From contig NZ_AP024484.1 in assembly GCF_017347605.1 (NCBI RefSeq), positions 2,013,501 to 2,077,500 on the forward strand: a DNA stretch of 64,000 nucleotides, written 5' to 3'. This document shows, piece by piece, positions 53,546 to 62,724 of this stretch. How positions within the stretch are numbered: position 1 is the stretch's first letter; every line of letters begins with the position of its first letter. The notes beneath the pieces were generated by a model. It worked only from the letters and a program-made list of their open reading frames with translations, made no database searches and was not told where the DNA came from. This DNA is from Prevotella herbatica. GTDB taxonomy: Bacteria; Bacteroidota; Bacteroidia; Bacteroidales; Bacteroidaceae. The position numbers and the translations under genes were made by a program.

Positions 53546-54856
53546 ATGGAATCATTCATCATAGAAGGTGGACACCGACTGAAAGGAACCATCACTCCAC
53601 AGGGAGCTAAAAACGAGGCATTGGAAGTTATTTGCGCAATATTGCTAACTTCTGATCCAGTGAGAATAAAGAATATCCCAGAAATACTGGATGTTAAAAA
53701 TCTCATTCAACTGTTGAAGGATATTGGCGTAAAGGTAACGCACAACGCTGAAAATGATTACACTTTTCAGGCAGCCGAGCTGAATCTTGACTATCTAGAA
53801 AGTCAGGAGTTTGTTGATAAATGTTCTTCTTTGCGAGGCAGTGTGCTCATGATAGGTCCAATGCTCGGTAGATTCGGAAAGGCTACCATCGCCAAACCAG
53901 GCGGTGACAAGATAGGACGTAGACGACTTGATACTCACTTCCAAGGATTCAAGCATCTTGGTGCAAAGTTTGTGAAAGACACAGAACGTGATGTATTCAA
54001 GATTGAAAGCAAAAAACTGAAAGGTTGCTACATGCTGCTTGATGAGGCTTCGGTTACTGGAACGGCAAACATTATCATGGCTGCCGTGATGGCAAAGGGC
54101 ACAACGACAATATATAATGCGGCATGTGAACCTTATATTCAGCAACTGTGCCACTTGCTTAACGCAATGGGTGCAAATATCAGTGGAATAGCAAGTAATC
54201 TGATTACAATTGTCGGTGTAGACAAATTACACGGTGCCGACCATACTATATTACCAGACATGATAGAGGTAGGATCTTTTATCGGAATGGCTGCAATGGT
54301 GGGCGACGGAGTAAGAATAAAAAATGTATCGCTGAAAGATCTCGGTATTATCCCTGATGCGTTCAGACGAATTGGAGTGAAGATCGAAACTGAAGGAGAC
54401 GACCTGATTATTCCACATCAACCACATTATGTTGTTGATTCTTTTATTGACGGAACGATAATGACTCTTGCTGATGCTCCTTGGCCAGGCTTGACGCCAG
54501 ACCTCATCTCTGTTCTTCTTGTTGTAGCTACACAGGCTCGTGGTTCAGTGCTTATTCATCAGAAAATGTTTGAAAGCCGTCTGTTCTTCGTAGACAAGTT
54601 GATTGACATGGGAGCACAGATCATACTTTGCGACCCACACCGTGCTGTTGTGGTAGGTCACGACCATAAATTGGTGTTGCGTGCAGGACGAATGACAAGT
54701 CCTGATATCCGTGCGGGTATTGCACTTCTTATTGCAGCAATGAGTGCTGAAGGAACAAGTTGCATTGCCAACATTGCACAGATAGATCGTGGTTACGAGA
54801 ATATTGAAAATAGACTTAATAAACTTGGTGCCTGCATCAAACGAGTAGATGATTAG
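53546..54856 (+). CDS. murA: UDP-N-acetylglucosamine 1-carboxyvinyltransferase, Asp-type active site
   Basis: The 436-residue protein catalyses the first committed step of peptidoglycan synthesis, moving enolpyruvate from PEP to UDP-GlcNAc. The KNEALEVICAILL and SSLRGSVLMIGPMLGR motifs fit MurA. At the position of the fosfomycin-reactive Cys115 of E. coli, the loop reads KPGGDKIGRRR, that is, Asp121. Asp at this site keeps activity but removes the thiol that fosfomycin alkylates, as in Mycobacterium and Chlamydia, so the enzyme should be fosfomycin-insensitive. It overlaps rimM by 8 nt. Confidence 0.96.
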   Translation: MESFIIEGGHRLKGTITPQGAKNEALEVICAILLTSDPVRIKNIPEILDVKNLIQLLKDIGVKVTHNAENDYTFQAAELNLDYLESQEFVDKCSSLRGSVLMIGPMLGRFGKATIAKPGGDKIGRRRLDTHFQGFKHLGAKFVKDTERDVFKIESKKLKGCYMLLDEASVTGTANIIMAAVMAKGTTTIYNAACEPYIQQLCHLLNAMGANISGIASNLITIVGVDKLHGADHTILPDMIEVGSFIGMAAMVGDGVRIKNVSLKDLGIIPDAFRRIGVKIETEGDDLIIPHQPHYVVDSFIDGTIMTLADAPWPGLTPDLISVLLVVATQARGSVLIHQKMFESRLFFVDKLIDMGAQIILCDPHRAVVVGHDHKLVLRAGRMTSPDIRAGIALLIAAMSAEGTSCIANIAQIDRGYENIENRLNKLGACIKRVDD

Positions 54857-55370
54857 ACGTGAAGAAGTATATAAAATAGGTAAGCTGGGAAAACCTCACG
54901 GAGTGAAAGGCGAAATATCGTTCATGTTTGACGATGATGTCTTTGACCGTGTAGACGCAGATTATCTTATCTTGGACGTAGACGGAATATTGGTTCCTTT
55001 CTTTATAGAAGAATACCGTTTCCGCAGCGACGAGATCGCACTTGTGAAATTTGAAGATATTGATACTCAGGATAAAGCTCGTGACCTTACTGGTGACGAA
55101 ATCTATTTTCCACGAAGTCTTTCTGACGGCGGTGATGAAAATGTTTCCTGGGCAGAAATATTCGGTTTTGAAGTTGTTGATAAAAACACCAATAAGACAA
55201 TAGGTATAATAAAGTCAGTAGACGACTCAACCATTAACACGCTTTTTGAAATAGAGACGAATGATGGCAAGGATGTTCTTATTCCAGCCAATGAGGATCT
55301 AATTCATGAAGCTGACATGGAAAATCGCCGAATAAAGATGTTTATTCCGGAAGGTCTGCTCGACCTGTAA
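54849..55370 (+). CDS. rimM: Ribosome maturation factor RimM
   Basis: The 173-residue protein has the N-terminal RimM barrel (KIGKLGKPHGVKGEISF) and the C-terminal PRC barrel (WAEIFGFEVVDKNTNKTIG...VLIPANEDLIHEAD). It helps 30S head assembly around S19. It is coupled to murA by an 8-nt overlap and precedes dxr by 21 bp. Confidence 0.96.
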   Translation: MIRREEVYKIGKLGKPHGVKGEISFMFDDDVFDRVDADYLILDVDGILVPFFIEEYRFRSDEIALVKFEDIDTQDKARDLTGDEIYFPRSLSDGGDENVSWAEIFGFEVVDKNTNKTIGIIKSVDDSTINTLFEIETNDGKDVLIPANEDLIHEADMENRRIKMFIPEGLLDL

Positions 55371-55391
55371 CATTCACATTATTATATATTA

Positions 55392-56561
55392 ATGAAGAAA
55401 CAACAAATATGTATCCTCGGTTCTACGGGAAGTATAGGAACACAGGCGCTTGATGTAATCTCGCAGCATGGAGACTTGTACGAAGTGTACTGTCTCACTG
55501 CCAACAACAGTGTTGAGAAACTTTCCGAACAGGCTCATCAATTCAAGCCTGCTGCAGTGGTTATTGCTAACGAGGAGAAATATAAGGAATTGCAAGACCT
55601 GCTTGCTGATGAACCTGACATTAAAATTTATGCGGGAAAATCGGCGCTTGAACAGATTGTTGAAGCTGAACCGATAGACATGGTTCTTGCTGCAATGGTA
55701 GGGTTTTCGGGATTTCTTCCAACAATAAATGCAATCAAAGCACATAAGAAGATTTGTCTTGCCAACAAGGAAACTCTTGTTGTAGCAGGCGAACTTATAT
55801 GCAATCTTGCAAAGGAAAACCATGTTCCAATATTGCCGGTAGACAGTGAACACAGTGCAATATTTCAGAGTATTGTTGGTGACGCTGACAATGAAATTGA
55901 CAAGATATTGCTTACTTGCTCAGGAGGTCCGTTCAGATTATTTTCTGATGAACAGTTGAATACTGTGACCGCAGCTGATGCATTGAAGCATCCTACTTGG
56001 AATATGGGAGCAAAAATCACCATAGACTCAGCTTCGCTTATGAACAAAGGCTTTGAGGTGATGGAGGCTAAATGGCTGTTTGGTGTTCCTGCAGAAAGAA
56101 TCCAAGTGCTGATTCATCCGCAGAGCGTTGTTCACAGTGCTGTGCAGTTTGTTGATGGTGCGGTGAAGGCTCAGTTGGGAGTTCCAGACATGAGACTACC
56201 AATACAATACGCATTCTCATTCCCCAAGAGGTTACCATTAAATGGTGAACGTCTTGACCTGTTCAAACAGCAGAAGCTGGAATTCTTTGAACCGGATATA
56301 AAGAAGTTTAAATGTCTTGCTCTGGCTTATGATGCAATTAACAAGGGAGGAAACATGCCTTGTATTCTCAATGCAGCCAACGAAATAGCAAATTCTGCAT
56401 TCAGAAAGGAGCAATGCTCTTTCAAGGGAATGGCAACGATAATAGAGCAGACTATGGCTAAAGCCACATTCGACAAGAATCCTAATCTTGATGTCTATTT
56501 GCAGACAGACAAGGAGGCGCGAGCAATAGCAAGCGAAATCATCAAAAATATTAATGAATAA
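55392..56561 (+). CDS. dxr: 1-deoxy-D-xylulose 5-phosphate reductoisomerase
   Basis: The 389-residue protein makes MEP from DXP. The NADPH site GSTGSIGTQALDVI (10-23), LANKETLVVAGE, PVDSEHSAIFQ (metal/substrate) and TIDSASLMNKGFEVMEAKWLF are all intact, and the length is normal. With ispF at 7124 it shows that this organism uses the MEP pathway. The gene lies 15 bp before rseP. Confidence 0.97.
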   Translation: MKKQQICILGSTGSIGTQALDVISQHGDLYEVYCLTANNSVEKLSEQAHQFKPAAVVIANEEKYKELQDLLADEPDIKIYAGKSALEQIVEAEPIDMVLAAMVGFSGFLPTINAIKAHKKICLANKETLVVAGELICNLAKENHVPILPVDSEHSAIFQSIVGDADNEIDKILLTCSGGPFRLFSDEQLNTVTAADALKHPTWNMGAKITIDSASLMNKGFEVMEAKWLFGVPAERIQVLIHPQSVVHSAVQFVDGAVKAQLGVPDMRLPIQYAFSFPKRLPLNGERLDLFKQQKLEFFEPDIKKFKCLALAYDAINKGGNMPCILNAANEIANSAFRKEQCSFKGMATIIEQTMAKATFDKNPNLDVYLQTDKEARAIASEIIKNINE

Positions 56562-56576
56562 CGAATATAATCAGTA

Positions 56577-57971
56577 ATGGAAGTATTTTTAGTAAGATTA
56601 TTACAGTTTCTGTTGTCAATATCACTTTTGGTTCTGCTTCATGAGGGAGGACACCTGTTCTTCGCAAAACTGTTTGGAATAAGAGTCGAGAAGTTCTATA
56701 TATTTATGGATCTTGGAATTGGTAAGTGGGGTGGAAGTCTATTCCGTTTCAAACCAAAGAAGAGTGACACTGAATATGGTATGGGTTGGTTACCACTGGG
56801 TGGCTACTGCAAAATATCAGGAATGATTGACGAAAGTTTTGACACAGAACAGATGTCTAAGCCTGCCGAGGCTTGGGAATTTCGCTCAAAACCAGCTTGG
56901 CAGAGATTGCTTGTTATGATTGGTGGAGTTTCTGTAAACTTCATCCTAGCTCTTTTCATTTATGCAATGTTGATGTTCTCATGGGGTGAGACATACGTTC
57001 AGACAAAAGATATGAAGCAAGGCTTCGTGTTTAATGAGGAGGCAAAAAGCTACGGATTCAAGGATCATGATATTCTCCTAGGAACAGAGAACGGAACATT
57101 CAAGGATTTCGGTGCTAAAATGTATCGTGAAATATCTAAAGCCAAGCGTGTAGATGTTATGCGTGACGGTAAGAAGGTAAGTATAAACCTCACAGGTGAC
57201 CTGAATCTGCTGGATATGATAAAGACAACGCCTGCGTTCTGTCTTCCTTATGTTCCTGCAAATGTGGACTCGGTAATGGCTGGAGGTCCTGCGGCTAAGG
57301 CTGGAATAAAGAAGGGCGACAAGATTGTTGCACTAAATGGCAAGAAGATAACTTCTTCTAATCAGTTTACCAACGAATTATCAATACTTGACGATGTGCT
57401 TGCTGCTGCAAAGACTCATGCTGACAGTGTTAAGGTGCGCACGGTAACTGTAGGTGTTATTGCAAGTGGTGCAGATTCTGCTGTCGCAAAAAAGATGTTG
57501 CTTACACCAGACTTGAAACTAGCTGTAGGTTTCCCTGGAATTAATACCCTTTACACTCCTTTCCATAAGAGCTATGGTTTCTTTGAGAGTATTCCTGCTG
57601 GAATCAAATATGGTTGGGACATTCTTCATGGTTACGTGAGTGACATGAAATATGTTTTCTCTGCAGACGGAGCTAAGAGCCTTGGAGGTTTTGGAGCAAT
57701 AGGCAGTATGTTCCCATCTACATGGGATTGGTACGTATTCTGGAAGATGACCGCTTTCTTAAGCATTATTCTTGCTTTCATGAATATTCTCCCAATTCCT
57801 GCACTCGACGGTGGACACGTTCTGTTCCTTATATATGAAATTATCACCGGACGAAAGTTAGGTGAAAAGTTTATGATTAGGGCAGAATACATCGGAATAT
57901 CCATCTTGATATTATTGATGGTGGTCGCCAATCTCAACGACATTTTGCGTTGGCTGGGCTATATGCATTAG
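56577..57971 (+). CDS. rseP: Site-2 intramembrane metalloprotease RseP
   Basis: The 464-residue protein is an inner-membrane zinc protease of the S2P family. The zinc site HEGGH (H22, E23, H26) lies in the first helix and the third ligand in NILPIPALDGGH near the C-terminus. A PDZ domain (~205-260; AGGPAAKAGIKKGDKIVAL) lies between. It cleaves anti-sigma factors and signal-peptide remnants in the membrane. It closes the tsaB-rseP operon and is followed by a terminator. Confidence 0.95.
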   Translation: MEVFLVRLLQFLLSISLLVLLHEGGHLFFAKLFGIRVEKFYIFMDLGIGKWGGSLFRFKPKKSDTEYGMGWLPLGGYCKISGMIDESFDTEQMSKPAEAWEFRSKPAWQRLLVMIGGVSVNFILALFIYAMLMFSWGETYVQTKDMKQGFVFNEEAKSYGFKDHDILLGTENGTFKDFGAKMYREISKAKRVDVMRDGKKVSINLTGDLNLLDMIKTTPAFCLPYVPANVDSVMAGGPAAKAGIKKGDKIVALNGKKITSSNQFTNELSILDDVLAAAKTHADSVKVRTVTVGVIASGADSAVAKKMLLTPDLKLAVGFPGINTLYTPFHKSYGFFESIPAGIKYGWDILHGYVSDMKYVFSADGAKSLGGFGAIGSMFPSTWDWYVFWKMTAFLSIILAFMNILPIPALDGGHVLFLIYEIITGRKLGEKFMIRAEYIGISILILLMVVANLNDILRWLGYMH

Positions 57972-58000
57972 AAAAAATCTTATTTTTCAAATAAAGTATT

Positions 58001-58048
58001 AAACTGTAAGCTTTCAGAATCTGAATGCTTACAGTTTGTTTTGTTTTT
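58001..58048 (+). terminator. Terminator of the tsaB-rseP operon
   Basis: AAACTGTAAGC pairs with GCTTACAGTTT, and inside it TTCAGA pairs with TCTGAA, an almost uninterrupted ~17-bp stem, followed by a T-rich tract. Confidence 0.9.
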
Positions 58049-58145
58049 AATCCAATGTAGTAACATTCTGTTATTACGTTTGATAATTAAATAAATTATA
58101 GTGAACGTTTAGATACACTTAAATGTCATTTTGAAACTTATTTAG

Positions 58146-58153
58146 TAATTTTG
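58146..58153 (+). promoter_or_regulatory. -7 box of the gltBD operon
   Basis: TAATTTTG matches TAnnTTTG, about 40 bp before the gltB start. No convincing -33 element was seen, so an activator may be needed. Confidence 0.55.
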
Positions 58154-58192
58154 CAATCAGATTGAAAGGCAAACAAGAAAATTACTAAATAA

Positions 58193-61100
58193 ATGCAGCA
58201 AGAAACAACCAACGGATTGTATAATGCCAGCAACGAGCACGATGCGTGTGGTGTTGGTATGATAGTTAATATTCATGGCAATAAAAGTCATGATATAGTT
58301 GACAGTGCTCTTAAAGTTCTTGAAAACCTACGTCACCGTGGAGCGGAAGGCGCAGATGGGAAGACTGGAGATGGTGCAGGAATATTGCTACAAATTCCTC
58401 ACGAGTTTATATTGTTACAAGGTATTCCAGTTCCTGAGAAGGGAAAATATGGAACAGGTCTGGTGTTTTTTCCTAAAGAAAAGAAACGTCAGCAGGAGAT
58501 TCTCTCAATAATGATTGAGGAAATTGAGCGCGAGGGTTTGTCTCTGATGCATTTGAGAAATGTTCCTACTAACCCAGAATGCTTGGGTGAGGCTGCAATT
58601 TCTACGGAGCCTGATATCAAGCAGATTTTCGTAACTGGTGTTACTGATGATAAAGTAGAAAGTTTTGAACGTACCTTATATATTATAAGAAAGAAGATTG
58701 AAAAACGTGTAGCTGATGAAGACTTCTATATATGCTCATTATCTAATAAGAGTATCGTATATAAGGGTATGTTGTCTAGTTTGCAGCTTCGTCAATACTA
58801 TCCTGACCTTACAAACAATTACTTCACTAGTGGAATAGCACTTGTACACAGCCGTTTCAGTACCAATACATTCCCAACATGGAGTCTTGCACAGCCATTC
58901 AGAATGCTTGCGCACAATGGTGAAATAAATACTATCCGCGGAAACCGTGGATGGATGCAGGCACGTGAATCTGTGTTGTCTTCAAAACTACTTGGAAGTG
59001 TAAGCGATATTTCGCCTATAATCCAGCCAGACATGAGCGACTCTGCTAGTCTTGACAATGTATTTGAATTCTTCGTAATGAGTGGCTTGTCATTGCCTCA
59101 CGCAATGGCTGTAATGGTGCCTGAGAGTTTCAACGATAAGAATCCTATTAGTGAAGACCTGAAGGCATTCTATGAATACCATTCTATATTGATGGAACCT
59201 TGGGACGGTCCTGCTGCATTGCTCTTTAGTGATGGTAGATATGCTGGTGGAATGCTAGACCGTAACGGTTTGCGTCCAGCGCGCTACACGATTACGAAGA
59301 ACGACACAATGGTTGTTGCCAGTGAGGTAGGAGTTATGGACTTTGATCCAAGTGAGATTGCTGAAAAGGGACGTCTGCAACCTGGTAAAATATTGCTTAT
59401 TGATACCCTTGAGGGTAAAATATATTATGACGGTGAGATAAAGGAACGACTTGCAGTGCAGCATCCTTATCGTCAATGGTTAAACACAAACCGTATTGAA
59501 CTTGAAAAGATACATAGCGGAAGAAAGATTTCTAATAAAATAGATGATCTTAAAATAAAGGAAATTGAATTCGGATTTGGTGAGGAAGACATCAACGATA
59601 CAATTATCCCAATGGCAACAAATGGTCAGGAGCCTACTGCATCAATGGGTAATGATACTCCATTGGCTGTATTGTCAGACAAGCCACAGTTGTTCTTTAA
59701 TTATTTCCGTCAGCAGTTCGCTCAGGTAACCAACCCTGCAATAGATTCTATTCGTGAGAATCTTGTGATGAGTCTTACTGAATACATTGGCAGGGTAGGT
59801 TCAGGAATACTTAATCCTGACGAGACAAACTGCAAGATGGTGAGACTATCTCATCCTATTTTGACAAATACACAGTTGGATATTCTTTGTAACATTAGAT
59901 ACAAAGGATTCAACACCATAAAACTTTCAATAACTTTTGATGGTTCAAAGGGGGAAGACGGTTTGCACGAAGCACTTGATGATTTGTGCAGTCGCGCCGA
60001 AAAGAGTGTTGATGATGGTTACAACTACATCATACTCACCGACCGTGAATCAGATGATAATAATGTAGCAATGCCTTCATTGCTTGCTGTCAGTGCAGTA
60101 CACCATTATCTTATAAGTGTTGGAAAGCGTGTGCAGACAGCCCTTATTGTTGAGAGTGGTGATATACGCGAGGTAATGCATGCAGCATTGCTTCTTGGTT
60201 ATGGAGCTTCTGCGCTGTGCCCTTATATGACTTATGCAATACTTGACGATTTAGTAAAGAACGGAAAGATTCAGGAGAATTATGGTACCGCCGAATCTAA
60301 CTATATAAAGGCTGTGAAGAAAGGCCTTTTCAAGATAATGGCGAAGATGGGAATAAGTACAATTCGCAGTTATCGTGGCGCAAAGATTTTCGAGAGCATT
60401 GGACTTTCTGAGAGCTTGCTTAATACATATTTCGGAACAGAGATAAGTACAATTGGAGGTGTCGGACTTGAAACCATCGCAAAGGATGCAATCGCAATGC
60501 ACAATGATAGTATTGAGGCTCGCGAGAAAAATACAGAGACTCCTCTTCCAACTCTTGGTCAGTTCCATTGGCGCAAGGACGGAATACAGCATGCATGGAA
60601 TCCTGAGACAATAGCCACTTTGCAGTTGGCTACAAGAACAGGAAACTATGATACGTTCAAGAAATATACCGCCATTGCTGACAAGAAAGAAAAGCCTATT
60701 TTTATACGCGATTTCTTTGATTTCAAGCGTCGCCCTATTCCAATAGAGAAAGTTGAACCTGTTGAAAAGATAGTAAAGCATTTCGTAACAGGAGCAATGA
60801 GTTTTGGAGCTTTGTCTAAAGAGGCTCATGAGGCACTTGCGTTGGCAATGAATAAGCTTGGTGCACGAAGCAACACTGGAGAAGGTGGTGAAGACGAAGA
60901 TCGTTTCCACTCTAAGTTCGACGGAATAAGTCTTAACAGTAAGACAAAGCAGGTTGCCAGTGGACGTTTCGGTGTAACAACAGAATATCTTACGAACGCT
61001 GAGGAAATACAGATAAAGGTTGCACAGGGTGCTAAACCAGGTGAAGGTGGTCAGCTTCCAGGCTTTAAGGTTGATGAAATTATAGCAAAGACTCGCCATT

Positions 61101-62698
61101 CTATTCCTGGTATCAGTCTCATCTCTCCTCCTCCTCATCACGATATTTATAGTATTGAGGACTTGAAACAACTTATCTTCGACTTGAAGAATGTTAATCC
61201 TCACGCAGCAATAAGTGTTAAGCTCGTTGCAGAGAGTGGAGTTGGAACTATTGCAGCTGGAGTTGTTAAGGCAAAAGCTGATTTGGTTGTGATCTCTGGT
61301 GCAGAAGGTGGAACAGGAGCAAGTCCAGCATCAAGTATGCGTTTTGCCGGAATATCTCCTGAAATTGGACTTTCGGAAACTCAGCAGACTCTTGTGAAAA
61401 ATGGTTTGCGCTCACTTGTTCGCTTACAGGTGGACGGTCAGTTAAAGACAGGTAGAGATGTTGTCATGATGGCGCTTCTCGGTGCAGAGGAATTCAGCTT
61501 TGGAACATCAGTCCTTATCACCCTTGGTTGTGTGATGATGCGTAAGTGTAATAAGAATACTTGTCCTATGGGTGTTGCAACTCAGGATCCAAAACTTCGT
61601 GCACACTTCCGTGGAAGTTATAAGTATGTAGTAAACTACTTCACATTCTTAGCTCAAGAAATAAGAGAATATCTTGCAGAAATGGGCTACACAAGTCTTA
61701 ATGATATTGTTGGTCATACAGAACTTCTCGTGCCTCTTGCCACAGACAATGCAAAATTGGCTACTTTAGATTTCACACGTTTATTGCATAAGGAAACTGG
61801 AGATAGCAGCATGTATTGCACAAAGAGTCAGGAGCATGACCTTGAAGGAATTCTAGACAAGCAAATTATAAAAGGTTCTAAGAAAGCTATCGAAACTAAT
61901 GGTGAGGTAGACCTAGACTTCGCAATAAAGAATACAGACCGTGCTGTTGGTACAATGCTCAGCGGATATATAGAAAAATATAAGTCAGACCTACGTGAGA
62001 AAGGTAACAACAAGGTTGTAGAACCAACTATCAACGTAAAGTTTAAAGGTGCAGCTGGTCAGAGCTTTGGAGCATTCCTTGTTAATGGAGTTGATTTCAA
62101 ACTAGAAGGTGAAACCAATGACTACTTCGCAAAGGGTTTGAGTGGAGGTCGTATTTCTATCCTTCCTCCTATTCGTTCAAACTTCAATGCAGAGGATAAT
62201 ATCATTGCTGGTAATACAGGACTTTATGGAGCTACAAGCGGAGAACTTTACATCAATGGTAAGGTAGGTGAACGTTTCGGAGTAAGAAACTCTGGTGCGA
62301 TATCTGTAATCGAAGGTGCCGGCGACCACTGCTGTGAATATATGACAGGTGGACGTATTGTAGTGCTTGGTGAGACAGGTCGCAACTTCGCAGCCGGAAT
62401 GAGTGGTGGTGTCGCTTATGTTTGGGATAAAAATCACAACTTCGATTACTTCTGTAACATGGATATGGTTGAGATTAACCTAGTTGAGGAAAGCAGTTAC
62501 CGCAAGGAACTTCATGAACTCATACGTCAGCATTACCTCTATACAGGATCTAAGTTGGCAAGAACAATGCTTGATGACTGGAGCAAATACGTAGAAGACT
62601 TTATTCAGGTTGTTCCTATTGAATATAAGCGAGTCTTGCAGGAAGAGCAAGTTAAGAAACTTCAACAGAAAATTGCAGATATGCAAAGAGACTATTAA
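58193..62698 (+). CDS. gltB: Glutamate synthase, large subunit
   Basis: The 1501-residue protein transfers the amide of glutamine to 2-oxoglutarate. The glutaminase domain has its nucleophile at Cys19 (EHDACGVGMI), exposed if the 18-residue propeptide is removed. The central and FMN domains follow, with a 3Fe-4S cluster at C1113, C1119 and C1124 (CVMMRKCNKNTCPMG) and the PGEGGQLPGFKV and SGAEGGTGASP motifs. The C-terminal GXGXG beta-helix ends the protein. It is full length and co-transcribed with gltD, 26 bp downstream. Confidence 0.97.
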   Translation: MQQETTNGLYNASNEHDACGVGMIVNIHGNKSHDIVDSALKVLENLRHRGAEGADGKTGDGAGILLQIPHEFILLQGIPVPEKGKYGTGLVFFPKEKKRQQEILSIMIEEIEREGLSLMHLRNVPTNPECLGEAAISTEPDIKQIFVTGVTDDKVESFERTLYIIRKKIEKRVADEDFYICSLSNKSIVYKGMLSSLQLRQYYPDLTNNYFTSGIALVHSRFSTNTFPTWSLAQPFRMLAHNGEINTIRGNRGWMQARESVLSSKLLGSVSDISPIIQPDMSDSASLDNVFEFFVMSGLSLPHAMAVMVPESFNDKNPISEDLKAFYEYHSILMEPWDGPAALLFSDGRYAGGMLDRNGLRPARYTITKNDTMVVASEVGVMDFDPSEIAEKGRLQPGKILLIDTLEGKIYYDGEIKERLAVQHPYRQWLNTNRIELEKIHSGRKISNKIDDLKIKEIEFGFGEEDINDTIIPMATNGQEPTASMGNDTPLAVLSDKPQLFFNYFRQQFAQVTNPAIDSIRENLVMSLTEYIGRVGSGILNPDETNCKMVRLSHPILTNTQLDILCNIRYKGFNTIKLSITFDGSKGEDGLHEALDDLCSRAEKSVDDGYNYIILTDRESDDNNVAMPSLLAVSAVHHYLISVGKRVQTALIVESGDIREVMHAALLLGYGASALCPYMTYAILDDLVKNGKIQENYGTAESNYIKAVKKGLFKIMAKMGISTIRSYRGAKIFESIGLSESLLNTYFGTEISTIGGVGLETIAKDAIAMHNDSIEAREKNTETPLPTLGQFHWRKDGIQHAWNPETIATLQLATRTGNYDTFKKYTAIADKKEKPIFIRDFFDFKRRPIPIEKVEPVEKIVKHFVTGAMSFGALSKEAHEALALAMNKLGARSNTGEGGEDEDRFHSKFDGISLNSKTKQVASGRFGVTTEYLTNAEEIQIKVAQGAKPGEGGQLPGFKVDEIIAKTRHSIPGISLISPPPHHDIYSIEDLKQLIFDLKNVNPHAAISVKLVAESGVGTIAAGVVKAKADLVVISGAEGGTGASPASSMRFAGISPEIGLSETQQTLVKNGLRSLVRLQVDGQLKTGRDVVMMALLGAEEFSFGTSVLITLGCVMMRKCNKNTCPMGVATQDPKLRAHFRGSYKYVVNYFTFLAQEIREYLAEMGYTSLNDIVGHTELLVPLATDNAKLATLDFTRLLHKETGDSSMYCTKSQEHDLEGILDKQIIKGSKKAIETNGEVDLDFAIKNTDRAVGTMLSGYIEKYKSDLREKGNNKVVEPTINVKFKGAAGQSFGAFLVNGVDFKLEGETNDYFAKGLSGGRISILPPIRSNFNAEDNIIAGNTGLYGATSGELYINGKVGERFGVRNSGAISVIEGAGDHCCEYMTGGRIVVLGETGRNFAAGMSGGVAYVWDKNHNFDYFCNMDMVEINLVEESSYRKELHELIRQHYLYTGSKLARTMLDDWSKYVEDFIQVVPIEYKRVLQEEQVKKLQQKIADMQRDY

Positions 62699-62724
62699 CG
62701 GTAAGAAAGTAAGAATATTAAGAT

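Noticed and set aside
60251..61204. 317-codon open frame on the minus strand
   Set aside because: It lies fully antisense to the glutaminase/FMN part of gltB, has Cys/Leu/Ser-rich composition typical of reverse-frame shadows and no promoter box.
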